64,000 nt of DNA from Actinoplanes sp. L3-i22 (GCF_019704555.1 NZ_AP024745.1:2166001-2230000); one strand, 5' to 3'; counted from the first letter of the stretch, positions 49,151-58,629 are shown. Notes: a model not told the origin generated them from the sequence alone. Numbers and translations are program-made.

Positions 49151-49187
49151 CCGCCGCCGGGGGCCTTGCCCCCGGCGGCGGTTTTCT
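49151..49187 (+). terminator. Intrinsic terminator of the encapsulin-MIB operon
   Basis: A perfect 14-bp stem (49151-49164 with 49168-49181) and a 3-nt loop are followed by TTTTCT. This is the best rho-independent terminator in the window. Confidence 0.95.
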
Positions 49188-49634
49188 ACCCTCCGGCGGT
49201 CGGCCGCCGAGCGCAACCGGGCCTTGGCCCTGGTACGGCTGGCCCATCTGGCCCATCTGGGCGTCGAGCCTGCCGAGGCCCGCTGAGCCCGCCGGGCGCC
49301 GCGGGTCTCCGCCGGCTCTGCCTTTCTCGTCGAACCCGCCTGCCTGCACGGCCGGTTCGGAGCCTCCTGCACGTGGACCGGATCGCACTCCTGCGCGGGC
49401 TCGGCCTGACCGGATAGGCCTGGCCTGGCCTGGTGTCGGCAGGTGGCTGCGCGGCGAGCGGGGCTGGTGGAGCGGCGGGGCGCATCGGTTTGTGCGGGTG
49501 GTGGAGGGAACCGGGGTGTAGTCACCCGGATGGTGGTGTCCGGTAGTGAACCTGGTGGGTGGTTGGTCCGCTGGGGTATCGGCTGGCATAGGGTCTGGTC
49601 GTTACCAGTTCGGGCGAGGGAGTACCCACCGATC
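49188..49634. other. 447-bp stretch with no gene recognised
   Basis: GC-rich sequence between the terminator and the ion-channel gene. Open frames here have no start signals, domains or sensible composition. TAGGGT at 49590-49595 and GAGGGAG at 49616-49622 are the likely promoter box and ribosome site of the channel gene. CCTGGCCTGGCCTGG near 49422 is a simple repeat. Confidence 0.55.
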
Positions 49635-50822
49635 ATGAGCGTTACCAGGGGACTTGCGGCACGCTGCGCGAAGGTGGTGGAGGCGCCCTGGTTCAACGGG
49701 GCCGGGTTCGGGGTCATCGTGGTGAACGCGGCGACCCTCGGGCTGGAGACCTACCGGCCGGTGGTGCAGGCGGCCGGGGCTGAGCTGCGGGTCATCGAGA
49801 TGCTGTGCGTGGCCGGGTTCGTGCTGGAGTTGCTTGTCCGGTTCGGATCACATCTGACCGCGCCCGGTGGGTTCTTCCGGGACCGGTGGAACCTGTTCGA
49901 CCTGGCCATTGTGGTGGCGCCGCTGCTGCCCGGGGTGCGGGAGAACGTGACGCTGCTCCGGCTGCTGCGGCTGGCCCGGATCGTCCGGACGTTCCGGCTC
50001 TTCCTCAGCCTGCGGGTGATCCTGGTGGGGATCCGGCGGAGCCTGCCCGGGCTGGCGAGCTTCCTGCTGGTCACGGTGCTGCTGCTGTACGGGTACGCGA
50101 TGCTCGGCTGGATGATGTTCGGGCACGCCTACCCGGAGCGGTACGGGACGGTCGGGCAGGCGATGCTCACGCTCTTCCTGCTGCTGTCGCTGGACGGGAT
50201 CACCGACACGCTCGGGGCCGGGCGGGAGGTGACCGAGTGGGCGGTCCTCTACTACGTGTCCTACATGGTCACGGCGTGCTATCTGCTGACGAACCTGCTG
50301 GTCGGGGTGGTGCTGACCGCGCTGCAGGACGCTCACGAGGCGGAACGGGCGTCCCAGCAGCCGGGCGCCAAGACGGCGACCCGGCCGGACCGGCCGATGC
50401 CGGAGGCGGCGTCGGTCGGGGTGCTGGCGACCGACCCGGCCCTGCCACCGCCGCCGGGCCCGGCACCGACTCCGCCGACCCAGGGCCTCCCGCCGGCTCC
50501 GCCGACCCAGGGTCTCCCGCAGACTCCGCAGGCCCAGGGTCTCCCGCAGACTCCGCAGGTCCAGGTCCTCGCGCCGGCTCTGTCAACCCAGGGGCTCGCG
50601 CCGGCTGCGCCGGCCCCGGGGGCCGTGGTGACGCCGAACGCGGACGTGCGACGCCAGCTCGCGCAGCTGCGGGCCGCCGTCGACGCGCTGGAGGCGCAGC
50701 TCACCGCGAACCTGGCCGGGTACCACGACACCGCGCACGCGCTGGCCGTGCACGGGCACAACCCGCACGGCGGCCCGGCCGTCATGCACACCAAACCGAT
50801 CCCGGCCGATGAGTCGGCGTAG
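49635..50822 (+). CDS. Voltage-gated ion channel-like protein with repetitive tail
   Basis: A 395-residue membrane protein with one six-helix channel repeat (about residues 20-230). Helix S4 carries regularly spaced arginines: LLRLLRLARIVRTFRLF, residues 107-123. The pore region between S5 and S6 reads LTLFLLLSLDGITDTLG (about 178-194), where bacterial sodium channels have TLESW and calcium-selective forms TLDDW; here the motif is SLDGI, so ion selectivity cannot be predicted. After S6 comes a Pro/Gln-rich tail with five 9-residue repeats and a coiled coil NADVRRQLAQLRAAVDALEA near residue 335, which may assemble the tetramer. GAGGGAG precedes ATG 49635 at about 12 nt. No operon partner is present. 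Confidence 0.88.
   Translation: MSVTRGLAARCAKVVEAPWFNGAGFGVIVVNAATLGLETYRPVVQAAGAELRVIEMLCVAGFVLELLVRFGSHLTAPGGFFRDRWNLFDLAIVVAPLLPGVRENVTLLRLLRLARIVRTFRLFLSLRVILVGIRRSLPGLASFLLVTVLLLYGYAMLGWMMFGHAYPERYGTVGQAMLTLFLLLSLDGITDTLGAGREVTEWAVLYYVSYMVTACYLLTNLLVGVVLTALQDAHEAERASQQPGAKTATRPDRPMPEAASVGVLATDPALPPPPGPAPTPPTQGLPPAPPTQGLPQTPQAQGLPQTPQVQVLAPALSTQGLAPAAPAPGAVVTPNADVRRQLAQLRAAVDALEAQLTANLAGYHDTAHALAVHGHNPHGGPAVMHTKPIPADESA
50470..50604 (+). repeat. 27-bp tandem repeat, five units, in the channel gene tail
   Basis: Units start at 50470, 50497, 50524, 50551 and 50578 and encode 9-residue units such as PPTQGLPPA and PQAQGLPQT. The period keeps the frame. Confidence 0.88.
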
Positions 50823-50949
50823 GCACAGCCCCGGCGAACGGCCCGCTCAGGCGCGTGGTCCCGGGTAGGTGGGTGGCCCTGCGCAGGTGGGTGGCCCTGC
50901 GCTGGCACTCGTGGTTGTCCGCGGCGCTCCGTTCAGCCGTGAGCGTCAG

Positions 50950-51060
50950 CGGAGGCGGCAAGCGGCGTGTGGAGGCGGTGTGCGGAGGCTGCGAGCGGTG
51001 TGCGGAGGCGGCGTGCGGAGGCGGCGAGCGGCGTGCGGCGTGCGGAGGCGGCAAGCGGTG

Positions 51061-51063
<3 letters not shown>
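50950..51063. repeat. Irregular GTGCGGAGGCGGC repeat array
   Basis: GTG(C/T)GGAGGC and (C/A)AGCGG(T/C)GTG words recur with a period of about 12-23 bp. No gene is recognised in 50823-51194; the array leads directly into the GTTGAC-rich region. Confidence 0.7.
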
Positions 51064-52181
<1,118 letters not shown>

Positions 52182-52200
52182 CCGGGGGTTGGTTTTGGGT

Positions 52201-52344
52201 CCTTTGAAACCGCAACCATCCGCGGACGTCGCCCTGTAGGGCCTCGCGTTCTGGGCGCCCCGCGCCCTGCGAGGCCCGGAAGGGTCCCCGCGGGAGCGAC
52301 GATCAGTTATTGGCCGCAGCGTCGGAAATGAAGAATTTGATCTT
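52201..52344 (+). repeat. Dispersed hairpin element, copy 3 of 3
   Basis: Same order of parts as copies 1 and 2: hairpin arms 52220-52225 with 52288-52293 and 52232-52246 with 52270-52284, then GATCAGTTATTGGCCGCAGC. It fills almost the whole gap between the convergent aldo/keto reductase and aminotransferase genes. Confidence 0.88.
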
Positions 52345-52352
52345 CAAAGTCC

Positions 52353-53615
52353 CTAACTGGCGGCGGCGCGGCGGGCGGTGTATTCGTTGGCGCGCTGGGC
52401 CGGGTAGGGGACCAGGTTGTCCGGTTTTTCGTCATAGGTCTCGGACCAGCGGCGGCTGTTGCTCTCCAGCGAGTCGGCGTCGTAGACCGATCGGCCGTGG
52501 AACCGCTGGGAGTAGTCGAGCATGCCGTCGACCAGGCGGTCGACGTCGGCGCCCGGCCGGACCACGAGGCGCATGAACTGGCTGGTCATGCCGAGCTTGT
52601 TGCCGCACTCGCGGGTCATGATCCCGTGGTTGGCGACCAGGTAGTCGCGCAGCGCCACGCCGGACCATTCGGTCGGGAGTTTGACCAGGTAGAAGTTGCC
52701 CTGCGAGGGGAACACCGTGAGGCCGGGGATGCGCTGCAGCTCGCGGCCCATCGAGCGGCGGTCGCGGCTGAGCAGGCGCAGGCTCTCCTCATACTCCATC
52801 TCGTGGTCCTGGATCATGTGGACGACCTTCTCCGCGAGGGAGTTGAGGTTCCACTTCGGCAGCATCTTCGCGATCTTGCCGGCGATCGCCGGGTTGGCCA
52901 GCATGTAGCCGAACCGGATGCCGTGCAGGCCGAAGTTCTTGCCGAGCGACTTGAGGACGACCGCGTTCGTGCGGATCACCGCGTCCGGGCCGACCGACGG
53001 GTAGCGCTCGGCGTCCGAGAAGTCGATGAACGACTCGTCGATGACGACCAGGTCCAGGTCACTGAGCTGGTCCATGAACCGGATGATGTCGCGGCGCGGC
53101 AGGTAGTTGCCGTCCGGGTTGTTGACGTTGCAGACCACCGCGACCCGGGAGCGGCGCTCGCGGATGAACTCGACGTACTCCTCCAGGTCGAGCCGGAAGC
53201 CGTCGCGCTCCTGCAGCGGGAACATGTCGACCCGCTTGCCGGTCTCCAGCGGCTGGTCGGTCCACCGGCCGAAGGTCGGGATCGGGATCGCCAGGCTCTC
53301 CTTGACCAGCAGGTGGTCGATCCAGGTGATCAGCTCGGTCGAGCCGTTCGCCATCGCGACCGTCTGCGGGTGCAGGTTGAGCACGCTGGCCAGCTTCTTC
53401 GTGATGGTGGCCGAGTCGCTCGGGTAGTACTTGAGGATGCTCTTCAGTTCCCGGGTCAGTTCGTCGAACATCTCCGGGGTGGGGAAGTACGGGTTGCACG
53501 GGATGCAGAAGTCGACGATCTCCGCGCCTTCACCGGCCGCTCTCGCAAGGTCGAAGTAGGAAGCGCTGTGCGATCCCTTGTGCAGAATCGAAGTGTCGAT
53601 TCCGGTCCGTGCCAC
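52353..53615 (-). CDS. PLP-dependent class I/II aminotransferase
   Basis: A 420-residue fold-type I enzyme resembling histidinol-phosphate aminotransferase and CobD-like decarboxylases. The segments VDFCIPCNPYFPTPEMFDEL, NGSTELITWIDHLL (phosphate-binding turn), VCNVNNPDGNYLPR, LVVIDESFIDFSD (cofactor Asp) and VLKSLGKNFGLHGIRFGY (Schiff-base Lys) are in standard order. The N-terminal ~20 residues and C-terminal ~55 residues (NSRRWSETYDEKPDNLVPYP) extend beyond hisC. The usual PNNPTG reads VNNPDGN. The substrate is unknown; hisC itself would sit in a his operon. GGGAGG precedes the GTG. It stands alone, convergent with the aldo/keto reductase. Confidence 0.92.
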   Translation of the reverse strand: MARTGIDTSILHKGSHSASYFDLARAAGEGAEIVDFCIPCNPYFPTPEMFDELTRELKSILKYYPSDSATITKKLASVLNLHPQTVAMANGSTELITWIDHLLVKESLAIPIPTFGRWTDQPLETGKRVDMFPLQERDGFRLDLEEYVEFIRERRSRVAVVCNVNNPDGNYLPRRDIIRFMDQLSDLDLVVIDESFIDFSDAERYPSVGPDAVIRTNAVVLKSLGKNFGLHGIRFGYMLANPAIAGKIAKMLPKWNLNSLAEKVVHMIQDHEMEYEESLRLLSRDRRSMGRELQRIPGLTVFPSQGNFYLVKLPTEWSGVALRDYLVANHGIMTRECGNKLGMTSQFMRLVVRPGADVDRLVDGMLDYSQRFHGRSVYDADSLESNSRRWSETYDEKPDNLVPYPAQRANEYTARRAAAS

Positions 53616-53729
53616 GGTGTCCTCCCGATGCCCTCGGTGACATTGCGCCGACGGGTACGAACCTCGCAGCCCGATCGTTCACAACATCGTTGATCCCTGC
53701 GGAGGTTTAAGCCGGAGGAAAGGAACGAC

Positions 53730-53870
53730 ATGCGGGGGCTATTGCGTACGGGTTTGATCGGTCTCGTGGTGCTGAGCTCGGTGACCGTGGCGGACGAGGT
53801 GCGAGCCGTGACCCGCCCGGAACCGGGGGTGTCGATCAGCCGTTTGTGGAACCCGCCCAAGCTAGGGTGA
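53730..53870 (+). CDS. Small 46-residue membrane or secreted peptide
   Basis: An ATG preceded by the strong site GGAGGAAAGGA (9-12 nt spacing) opens a 47-codon frame ending TGA at 53868-53870. The peptide begins MRGLLRTGLIGLVVLSSVTV, a basic start with a hydrophobic core like a signal peptide or single anchor, then a polar tail EVRAVTRPEPGVSISRLWNP. No family is recognised. Its stop is 4 bp before the GH13 gene start, and the -10 box of that gene lies inside its last codons. The strength of the ribosome site is the main evidence. Confidence 0.6.
   Translation: MRGLLRTGLIGLVVLSSVTVADEVRAVTRPEPGVSISRLWNPPKLG
53863..53868 (+). promoter_or_regulatory. -10 box TAGGGT, leaderless start of GH13 gene
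   Basis: TAGGGT ends 6 nt before GTG 53875 and lies within the last codons of the small upstream gene. Confidence 0.55.
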
Positions 53871-53874
53871 CAGG

Positions 53875-55335
53875 GTGAAGACCGGCTGGCCCGCCGCACC
53901 GGCGATCTACGAGATCGATACCTGGCCGTGGCTGACCGGGCTGGCCCGGCGCCTGGGCCGCCCCGTCACCCTGGCCGACGTGCCGGCCGGAGTCTGGGAC
54001 GAGGTCGCCGTCCCCGGCATGGACGCGGTCTGGCTGATGGGCGTCTGGGAGCGCAGCCCGGCGGGCCTGGCGGTGGCCCGGGTCAACGACGGGCTGCAGC
54101 GCGCGTTCCGGAACGCGCTGCCCGATCTCGAGGCCGCCGACGTGGTCGGCTCGCCGTACTGCGTGCGCCGCTACCGCGCCGATCAGCGGCTCGGCGGGCC
54201 GGCCGGGCTCGCGCGGGCCCGCGAGGAACTGCGCCGGCGTGGGCTGAAGCTGATCCTCGACTACGTGCCGAACCACGTCGCGCCGGACCACCCGGCGGTC
54301 ACCCGGCACCCGGACTGGTTCATCCAGGGCACCGAGGAGGACCTGGCGAACGATCCGACCGGCTGGTTCCACGCGGGTGGCCGGGTGATCGCGCACGGGC
54401 GGGATCCGTACTTCCCGCCCTGGCCGGACGTGGCCCAGTTGAACGCGTTCGCGCCGGGCATGCGGGCGGCGACGCTGGCCGGGATGACCGACATCGCCGC
54501 CCAGTGCGACGGCATGCGTGTCGACATGGCGATGCTTTTGATCAACGACATTTTTTCTCGTACGTGGGGACAGCACGCCGGCCCGCCCCCGGAGTCGGAG
54601 TTCTGGCCGGCGCTGATCGGGGAGCTGCGCGCCCGGCACCCGGAGATCGTGCTGATCGCCGAGGTCTACTGGGACACCGAGTGGCAGCTCCAGCAGCAGG
54701 GTTTCGACTTCTGTTACGACAAGCGGCTCTACGACCGGCTCGCGCACGAGGACGCCGGTGCGGTCCGGGAGCATCTCGCCGCCGGTCGTGACTACCAGGA
54801 CCGGCTGCTCCGCTTCCTGGAGAACCATGACGAGCCGCGGGCCGCGGCGACCATGCCGGGCAAGCGGAACCGGGCCGCGGCGGTGGCGATGGCGACCCTG
54901 CCCGGGGCGGCGCTCTGGCACGACGGGCAGTTCGAGGGGCGGCGTACGCATCTGCCGGTCTTCCTCGGCCGGTACCCGGACGAGCCGGTCGATCCCCGGT
55001 CGCGGGATTTCCACCGGCGGCTGATCGAGGTGGCGGCGAGCGTCCGGCAGGGGGAGTGGCGGCTGCTGCCGACCCAGGGCTGGCCGGACAACGCGTCACA
55101 CCGGGACCTGCTCGCCTGGTCCTGGGACGCGGCCGTGGTGGTGGTCAACTTCTCCGGGCGGCCGGCGCAGGGGCGGGTGGACCTGCTGCCCTGGCCGGGG
55201 CTGGCCGGGCGGGCCTGGCGGGTGACCGACCGGCTGGACGGGCGGGTGTTCGAACGGTCCGGCAGTGAATTGGCGGCGGACGGCCTTTTCGTTGATCTGC
55301 CGCCCTGGGGATTCCACGTGCTCACCTTTTCCTAG
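53875..55335 (+). CDS. Glycoside hydrolase family 13 (alpha-amylase-like) enzyme
   Basis: A 486-residue cytoplasmic GH13 protein. The conserved regions appear in order: region I LILDYVPNH (about residue 125), region II DGMRVDMAM with the nucleophile Asp (about 213), region III IVLIAEVYW with the acid/base Glu (about 263) and region IV FLENHDEPR (about 318). All three catalytic carboxylates are thus present. The N-terminus IYEIDTWPWLTGLARRLGR is typical of a subgroup annotated as alpha-amylases of uncertain specificity. A C-terminal beta domain follows (VVVVNFSGRPAQGRVDL). There is no signal peptide, so it probably acts on internal glucans or trehalose-type sugars. GTG 53875 follows a TAGGGT box. 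Confidence 0.92.
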   Translation: MKTGWPAAPAIYEIDTWPWLTGLARRLGRPVTLADVPAGVWDEVAVPGMDAVWLMGVWERSPAGLAVARVNDGLQRAFRNALPDLEAADVVGSPYCVRRYRADQRLGGPAGLARAREELRRRGLKLILDYVPNHVAPDHPAVTRHPDWFIQGTEEDLANDPTGWFHAGGRVIAHGRDPYFPPWPDVAQLNAFAPGMRAATLAGMTDIAAQCDGMRVDMAMLLINDIFSRTWGQHAGPPPESEFWPALIGELRARHPEIVLIAEVYWDTEWQLQQQGFDFCYDKRLYDRLAHEDAGAVREHLAAGRDYQDRLLRFLENHDEPRAAATMPGKRNRAAAVAMATLPGAALWHDGQFEGRRTHLPVFLGRYPDEPVDPRSRDFHRRLIEVAASVRQGEWRLLPTQGWPDNASHRDLLAWSWDAAVVVVNFSGRPAQGRVDLLPWPGLAGRAWRVTDRLDGRVFERSGSELAADGLFVDLPPWGFHVLTFS

Positions 55336-55515
55336 CAATTACCTATCAGCGACCTATCCCTTTCCTGTGAGTATTTCTTTTCAGCGTTTTCGCAGGTAGG
55401 CCCAGTTTGACAGGTCGCTGACGGGAACCTCATAGGTGCTTTCCGGTTGTGCTCTCTCCGGGGGTTTGTCAACAATCTTGTGACCCATCCCCACCTTTCT
55501 ATGAGGAGTATTTCC
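55336..55515. promoter_or_regulatory. AT-richer promoter region of the DUF3500-HupE genes
   Basis: This gap is less GC-rich than its surroundings. It contains TCAGCGACCT (55346-55355) repeated in inverse as AGGTCGCTGA (55412-55421), and ACCTATC-type direct repeats near 55341. It presumably carries the promoter of the secreted-protein gene; no certain -10/-35 pair is assigned. Confidence 0.45.
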
Positions 55516-56754
55516 GTGACGGACGAAAAGGTCCGCGGCACCCGGCGCTGGCGTGGTTTCGCCCTGGCGGCGACCGCGCTCGCCGTGCTCGGCGCGGGCA
55601 TCGCCACCGCCAACGCCGCCACCAGCCCGGCCTCCCCGGCGGGCAACCGGACGAACGCCGCGCCGAAGGGGCCGTACCAGGGCGTGCCCGGTGTGGTCGC
55701 CGCGGCAAATGACTTCCTGGCCACGCTCAGCGACGACCAGAAGTCCGAAGTGGTGCTGGACTTCACCCAGGCGAACGCGACCGCCTGGTCCAACCTGCCG
55801 TGCGCCGGCACCTGCCGGCCCGGCATCGAGCTCGGCTCGCTCACCGACGAGCAGCTCACCGCGGCCAAGGCGGTGCTGCAGGCGGCGACCGGGACCGGGC
55901 AGGGCAGCGGTTTCGACCAGATCAAGAAGATCATGGCGGCCGACGACCTGCTCGCCGCGGACAGCAGCGGCTCGGTCGGGGGCGGCGGCACCCCGCCGTC
56001 GGCCGACCCGTCCGCGTCCACCGACGCCTCCGCGGCGCCCGCGCCGTCGGGCTCGGGTGGGCCGCCGGCCGGCGGTGGCAGCGGTGGCCCCGGCCTGACC
56101 TACGGCAGCGGCTACTACTACCTGGCCTTCCTGGGCACCCCGTCGACCACCGGCACCTGGGAGCTGAACTTCGGCGGTCACCACCTGGCCGTCCACCTCA
56201 CCTACACCAAGGGCAAGGTGACCAGCGCCAGCCCGTTCTTCATCGGCGTCGAGCCGATCAGCTACACCGACAGCACCACCGGCGCCACCGTCGAGGCGAT
56301 GGCGCAGCAGAAGAACGCGATCGCCGCGCTGACCGCGAGCCTGACCACCAAGCAGAAGACCGCGGCCACGATGGCCGAGTCGTTCGGCGACGTACTGGTC
56401 GGGCCGCAGAAGGACGGCCAGTTCCCGGCCACCAAGGAGGGCGTCTCGGTGAAGACGTTCTCGCCCAAGCAGAAGCAGCTCGTGCTCAACGCGATCAAGG
56501 CGTGGGTCTCGATCAGCGACGCCGCGACCGCGCAGCAGCTGATGAAGGTCTACCAGTCCGAGCTGGACAAGACCGTGGTCGGCATCTCCGGCGGCACCGG
56601 CTACGACACCCAGGGTGACTACGTGCGGATCGACGGGCCGGGCGTCTGGATCGAGTTCGTCTGCCAGAACGGCGTGGTCTACAACACCCAGATCCACTAC
56701 CACACCGTGTACCGCGACCACACCCGTGACTACGGTGGAGAGTTCTCCTTCTGA
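55516..56754 (+). CDS. Secreted DUF3500-like protein
   Basis: A 412-residue exported protein. The signal peptide (RRWRGFALAATALAVLGAG) is cleaved near TANAAT, about residue 35. The mature protein has a helical N-terminal part (NDFLATLSDDQKSEVVLDFT), a Gly/Ser/Pro linker (about 155-195), and a domain with YYYLAFLGTPSTTGTWELNF, GGHHLAVHLTYTKGKVTSAS and a His-rich end QIHYHTVYRDHTRDYGGEF, in keeping with DUF3500. The repeated histidines suggest metal binding (inference). AGGAG lies 7 nt before GTG 55516; ATG 55501 is an alternative. Its stop overlaps the HupE-like gene by 1 bp, so the two are coupled. Confidence 0.85.
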   Translation: MTDEKVRGTRRWRGFALAATALAVLGAGIATANAATSPASPAGNRTNAAPKGPYQGVPGVVAAANDFLATLSDDQKSEVVLDFTQANATAWSNLPCAGTCRPGIELGSLTDEQLTAAKAVLQAATGTGQGSGFDQIKKIMAADDLLAADSSGSVGGGGTPPSADPSASTDASAAPAPSGSGGPPAGGGSGGPGLTYGSGYYYLAFLGTPSTTGTWELNFGGHHLAVHLTYTKGKVTSASPFFIGVEPISYTDSTTGATVEAMAQQKNAIAALTASLTTKQKTAATMAESFGDVLVGPQKDGQFPATKEGVSVKTFSPKQKQLVLNAIKAWVSISDAATAQQLMKVYQSELDKTVVGISGGTGYDTQGDYVRIDGPGVWIEFVCQNGVVYNTQIHYHTVYRDHTRDYGGEFSF

Positions 56755-58028
56755 TGATCCGGGCACTCATCACCGCGCTGGTGGTGACGGCGGCGCTCCT
56801 TCTCGGGGCGTCGCCGGCCTCGGCGCATCCCATGCCGCACTCGGTGGTCCTGCTCGACGTGCACGACACGTCGGTGACCGCACACCTGCAACTGCCGGCC
56901 GGTGACCTGGACATCGCCCGTAGGAACGAGCCGATCGCGGCCTACCTGGCCGAGCACGTCAAGCCGGTCACCACCGACGGCCGGGCCTGGACGGTCACCG
57001 TCGGCGACCTCGCGGTCAGCTCGGCCGAGCAGACGTCGACCGGTCCCTACCAGGAGGTCACCGCGACCGCGACGCTGACCCCGCCGGCCGGCGGCGACGT
57101 CCGGCACTTCACCTTCGGGTACGACGTGATCGTCCACCAGGTCGTCACGCACACCGTGCTCGTCTCGGTCCGGCAGGACTGGGCCGCCGGGCGGCTGTCC
57201 GGGAACGTTCAGGTCGGCACGATCGGGATCGACAACCGGACGATGACCGTGCCGGCCCTGCGGGTGAACCTGGGCGCCGGCAGCCGGTGGTCCGGGTTCG
57301 TCGCGATGGTCGAGCTCGGCGGCAACCACATCCTGGCAGGCACCGATCACCTGCTCTTCCTGCTGATCCTGTTGCTGCCGGCGCCCCTGCTGGCCGCCCG
57401 CGGGCGGTGGTCCGGGTTCGTCCGCCCCCGCGAGGCCGTCAAAAGAATTGGGGGTACGACGCTGGCCTTCACGGTCGGACACTCGGTGGCCCTGGCGGTC
57501 AGCGCGCTGACCCACCTGGACATCCCGGCCTGGCCGGTCGAGGCGTTCATCGCGGCCAGCATCCTGGTCGGGGCGGTGCACGCCGTACGTCCCATTTTTC
57601 CTGGTCGCGAAGCGGCCGTTGCCGGTTTCTTCGGCCTCGGCCACGGGATGGCCTTCTCGTTCACGCTGGCCGAGATGCGGCTGTCGACCGGGCGCCTGGC
57701 GCTCAGCCTGTTCGGCTTCAACCTGGGCATCGAGCTGGTCCAACTGGTCCTGGTCGGGCTCGCCCTGCCGGCCCTGGTGGTGCTCGCCCGGACCCGGTTC
57801 GGCCGCCCGTTCCGCCTGGTCGCGGCCGGGATCACCGGGCTGGCCGCGACCGGCTGGCTGATCGCCCGGCTGGGCCTGCCGAACCCGGTGGCCTCGGCCG
57901 CGGACAGCGTCGGCACACACTCCACGGCGCTGCTGATCGCGCTGGCCGGGACCGCCGTGGCCGCCCTGGCCGCGCTGATCTCGGAGCCAGTGCGGCGATG
58001 TGCGTCGCGGGGGCTTGCCTCCGGGTGA
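56754..58028 (+). CDS. HupE/UreJ-like membrane protein
   Basis: A 424-residue membrane protein. The signal-like helix (LITALVVTAALLLGASP) is followed by HPMPHSVVLLDV, an extracellular domain to ~190, then about seven helices. Diagnostic motifs are GTDHLLFLLILLLP, FTVGHSVALAVSALTHLDIP and GLGHGMAFSFTLAEMRLS, with conserved His and Asp residues facing the membrane. HupE and UreJ relatives are thought to move nickel or cobalt; this branch is often found next to DUF3500 proteins, as here. A joint role in metal handling is plausible but unproven. The ATG overlaps the upstream stop by one base. Confidence 0.88.
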   Translation: MIRALITALVVTAALLLGASPASAHPMPHSVVLLDVHDTSVTAHLQLPAGDLDIARRNEPIAAYLAEHVKPVTTDGRAWTVTVGDLAVSSAEQTSTGPYQEVTATATLTPPAGGDVRHFTFGYDVIVHQVVTHTVLVSVRQDWAAGRLSGNVQVGTIGIDNRTMTVPALRVNLGAGSRWSGFVAMVELGGNHILAGTDHLLFLLILLLPAPLLAARGRWSGFVRPREAVKRIGGTTLAFTVGHSVALAVSALTHLDIPAWPVEAFIAASILVGAVHAVRPIFPGREAAVAGFFGLGHGMAFSFTLAEMRLSTGRLALSLFGFNLGIELVQLVLVGLALPALVVLARTRFGRPFRLVAAGITGLAATGWLIARLGLPNPVASAADSVGTHSTALLIALAGTAVAALAALISEPVRRCASRGLASG

Positions 58029-58030
58029 TG

Positions 58031-58051
58031 CTCTCCCCTAAAGGGGGAGAG
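58031..58051 (+). terminator. Hairpin between HupE-like and Rv1733c-like genes
   Basis: CTCTCCCC (58031-58038) pairs with GGGGAGAG (58044-58051) over a 5-nt loop, 3 bp after the HupE-like stop. No T tract follows, and the 3' arm lies just ahead of the next gene's ribosome site GGGAGAGG, so it could instead mask that site. Confidence 0.45.
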
Positions 58052-58062
58052 GGAGAGGCCAG

Positions 58063-58629
58063 ATGATCGGCTGGGACCGCAACGTCCTGCTCCGGCGTTC
58101 GGACCGGGTGGAGAGCCTGCTGCTGTTCGTGCTGGTGCTCTCGTTCCTCGGCGGGGCGCCGCTGCTGGCCTGGTGGGCCGGGGAGGCCGGGTACCGGTCG
58201 GACGTGCGGGCCCGGGAGTGGGAGCGGGCGCACGTCTTCCGGGTGGACGCGGTGCTGGTCGAGGACGCCGGGGTGATCGGGGCGGCCGGTACCCGGACCG
58301 CCTCGCCGCAGGCGGCCCGGGCGACCTGGACCGCGCCGGACGGGTCGGCGCACAGCGGGATCGTGCAGATCGGGACGGACGCGCGGGCCGGCGCCCGGGT
58401 GGCGGTCTGGGTCGACGACAGCGGCAGCCTGCACGGGCCGCCCGGCCGGCACAGCCCGGCGTCGCAGGGGATCCTGGTCGCGGTGGCCACCGTGCTCGGC
58501 CTGGGCGCCGTGCTGACCGGGTTGCACCGGATCGTCCGCGAGGTGCTCGACCGGCAGCGGGACCGGGCCTGGGCCCGGGAGTGGCGGGAGGTCGGCCCGC
58601 GCTGGAGCCGTGATCCGCGCTGGCGCTGA
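58063..58629 (+). CDS. Rv1733c-family membrane protein
   Basis: A 188-residue membrane protein with two helices: ESLLLFVLVLSFLGGAPLLA (about 17-40) and GILVAVATVLGLGAVLTGLH (about 138-158). Between them is an extracellular segment of about 95 residues with RATWTAPDGSAHSGIVQIG and GARVAVWVDDSGSLHGPPG. This two-helix layout with a T-W-x-x-P-D-G-x-x-x-x-G motif is that of the Rv1733c family of actinobacteria, whose function is unknown. GGGAGAGG is 4 nt before the ATG. It follows the HupE-like gene by 34 bp. Confidence 0.85.
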   Translation: MIGWDRNVLLRRSDRVESLLLFVLVLSFLGGAPLLAWWAGEAGYRSDVRAREWERAHVFRVDAVLVEDAGVIGAAGTRTASPQAARATWTAPDGSAHSGIVQIGTDARAGARVAVWVDDSGSLHGPPGRHSPASQGILVAVATVLGLGAVLTGLHRIVREVLDRQRDRAWAREWREVGPRWSRDPRWR

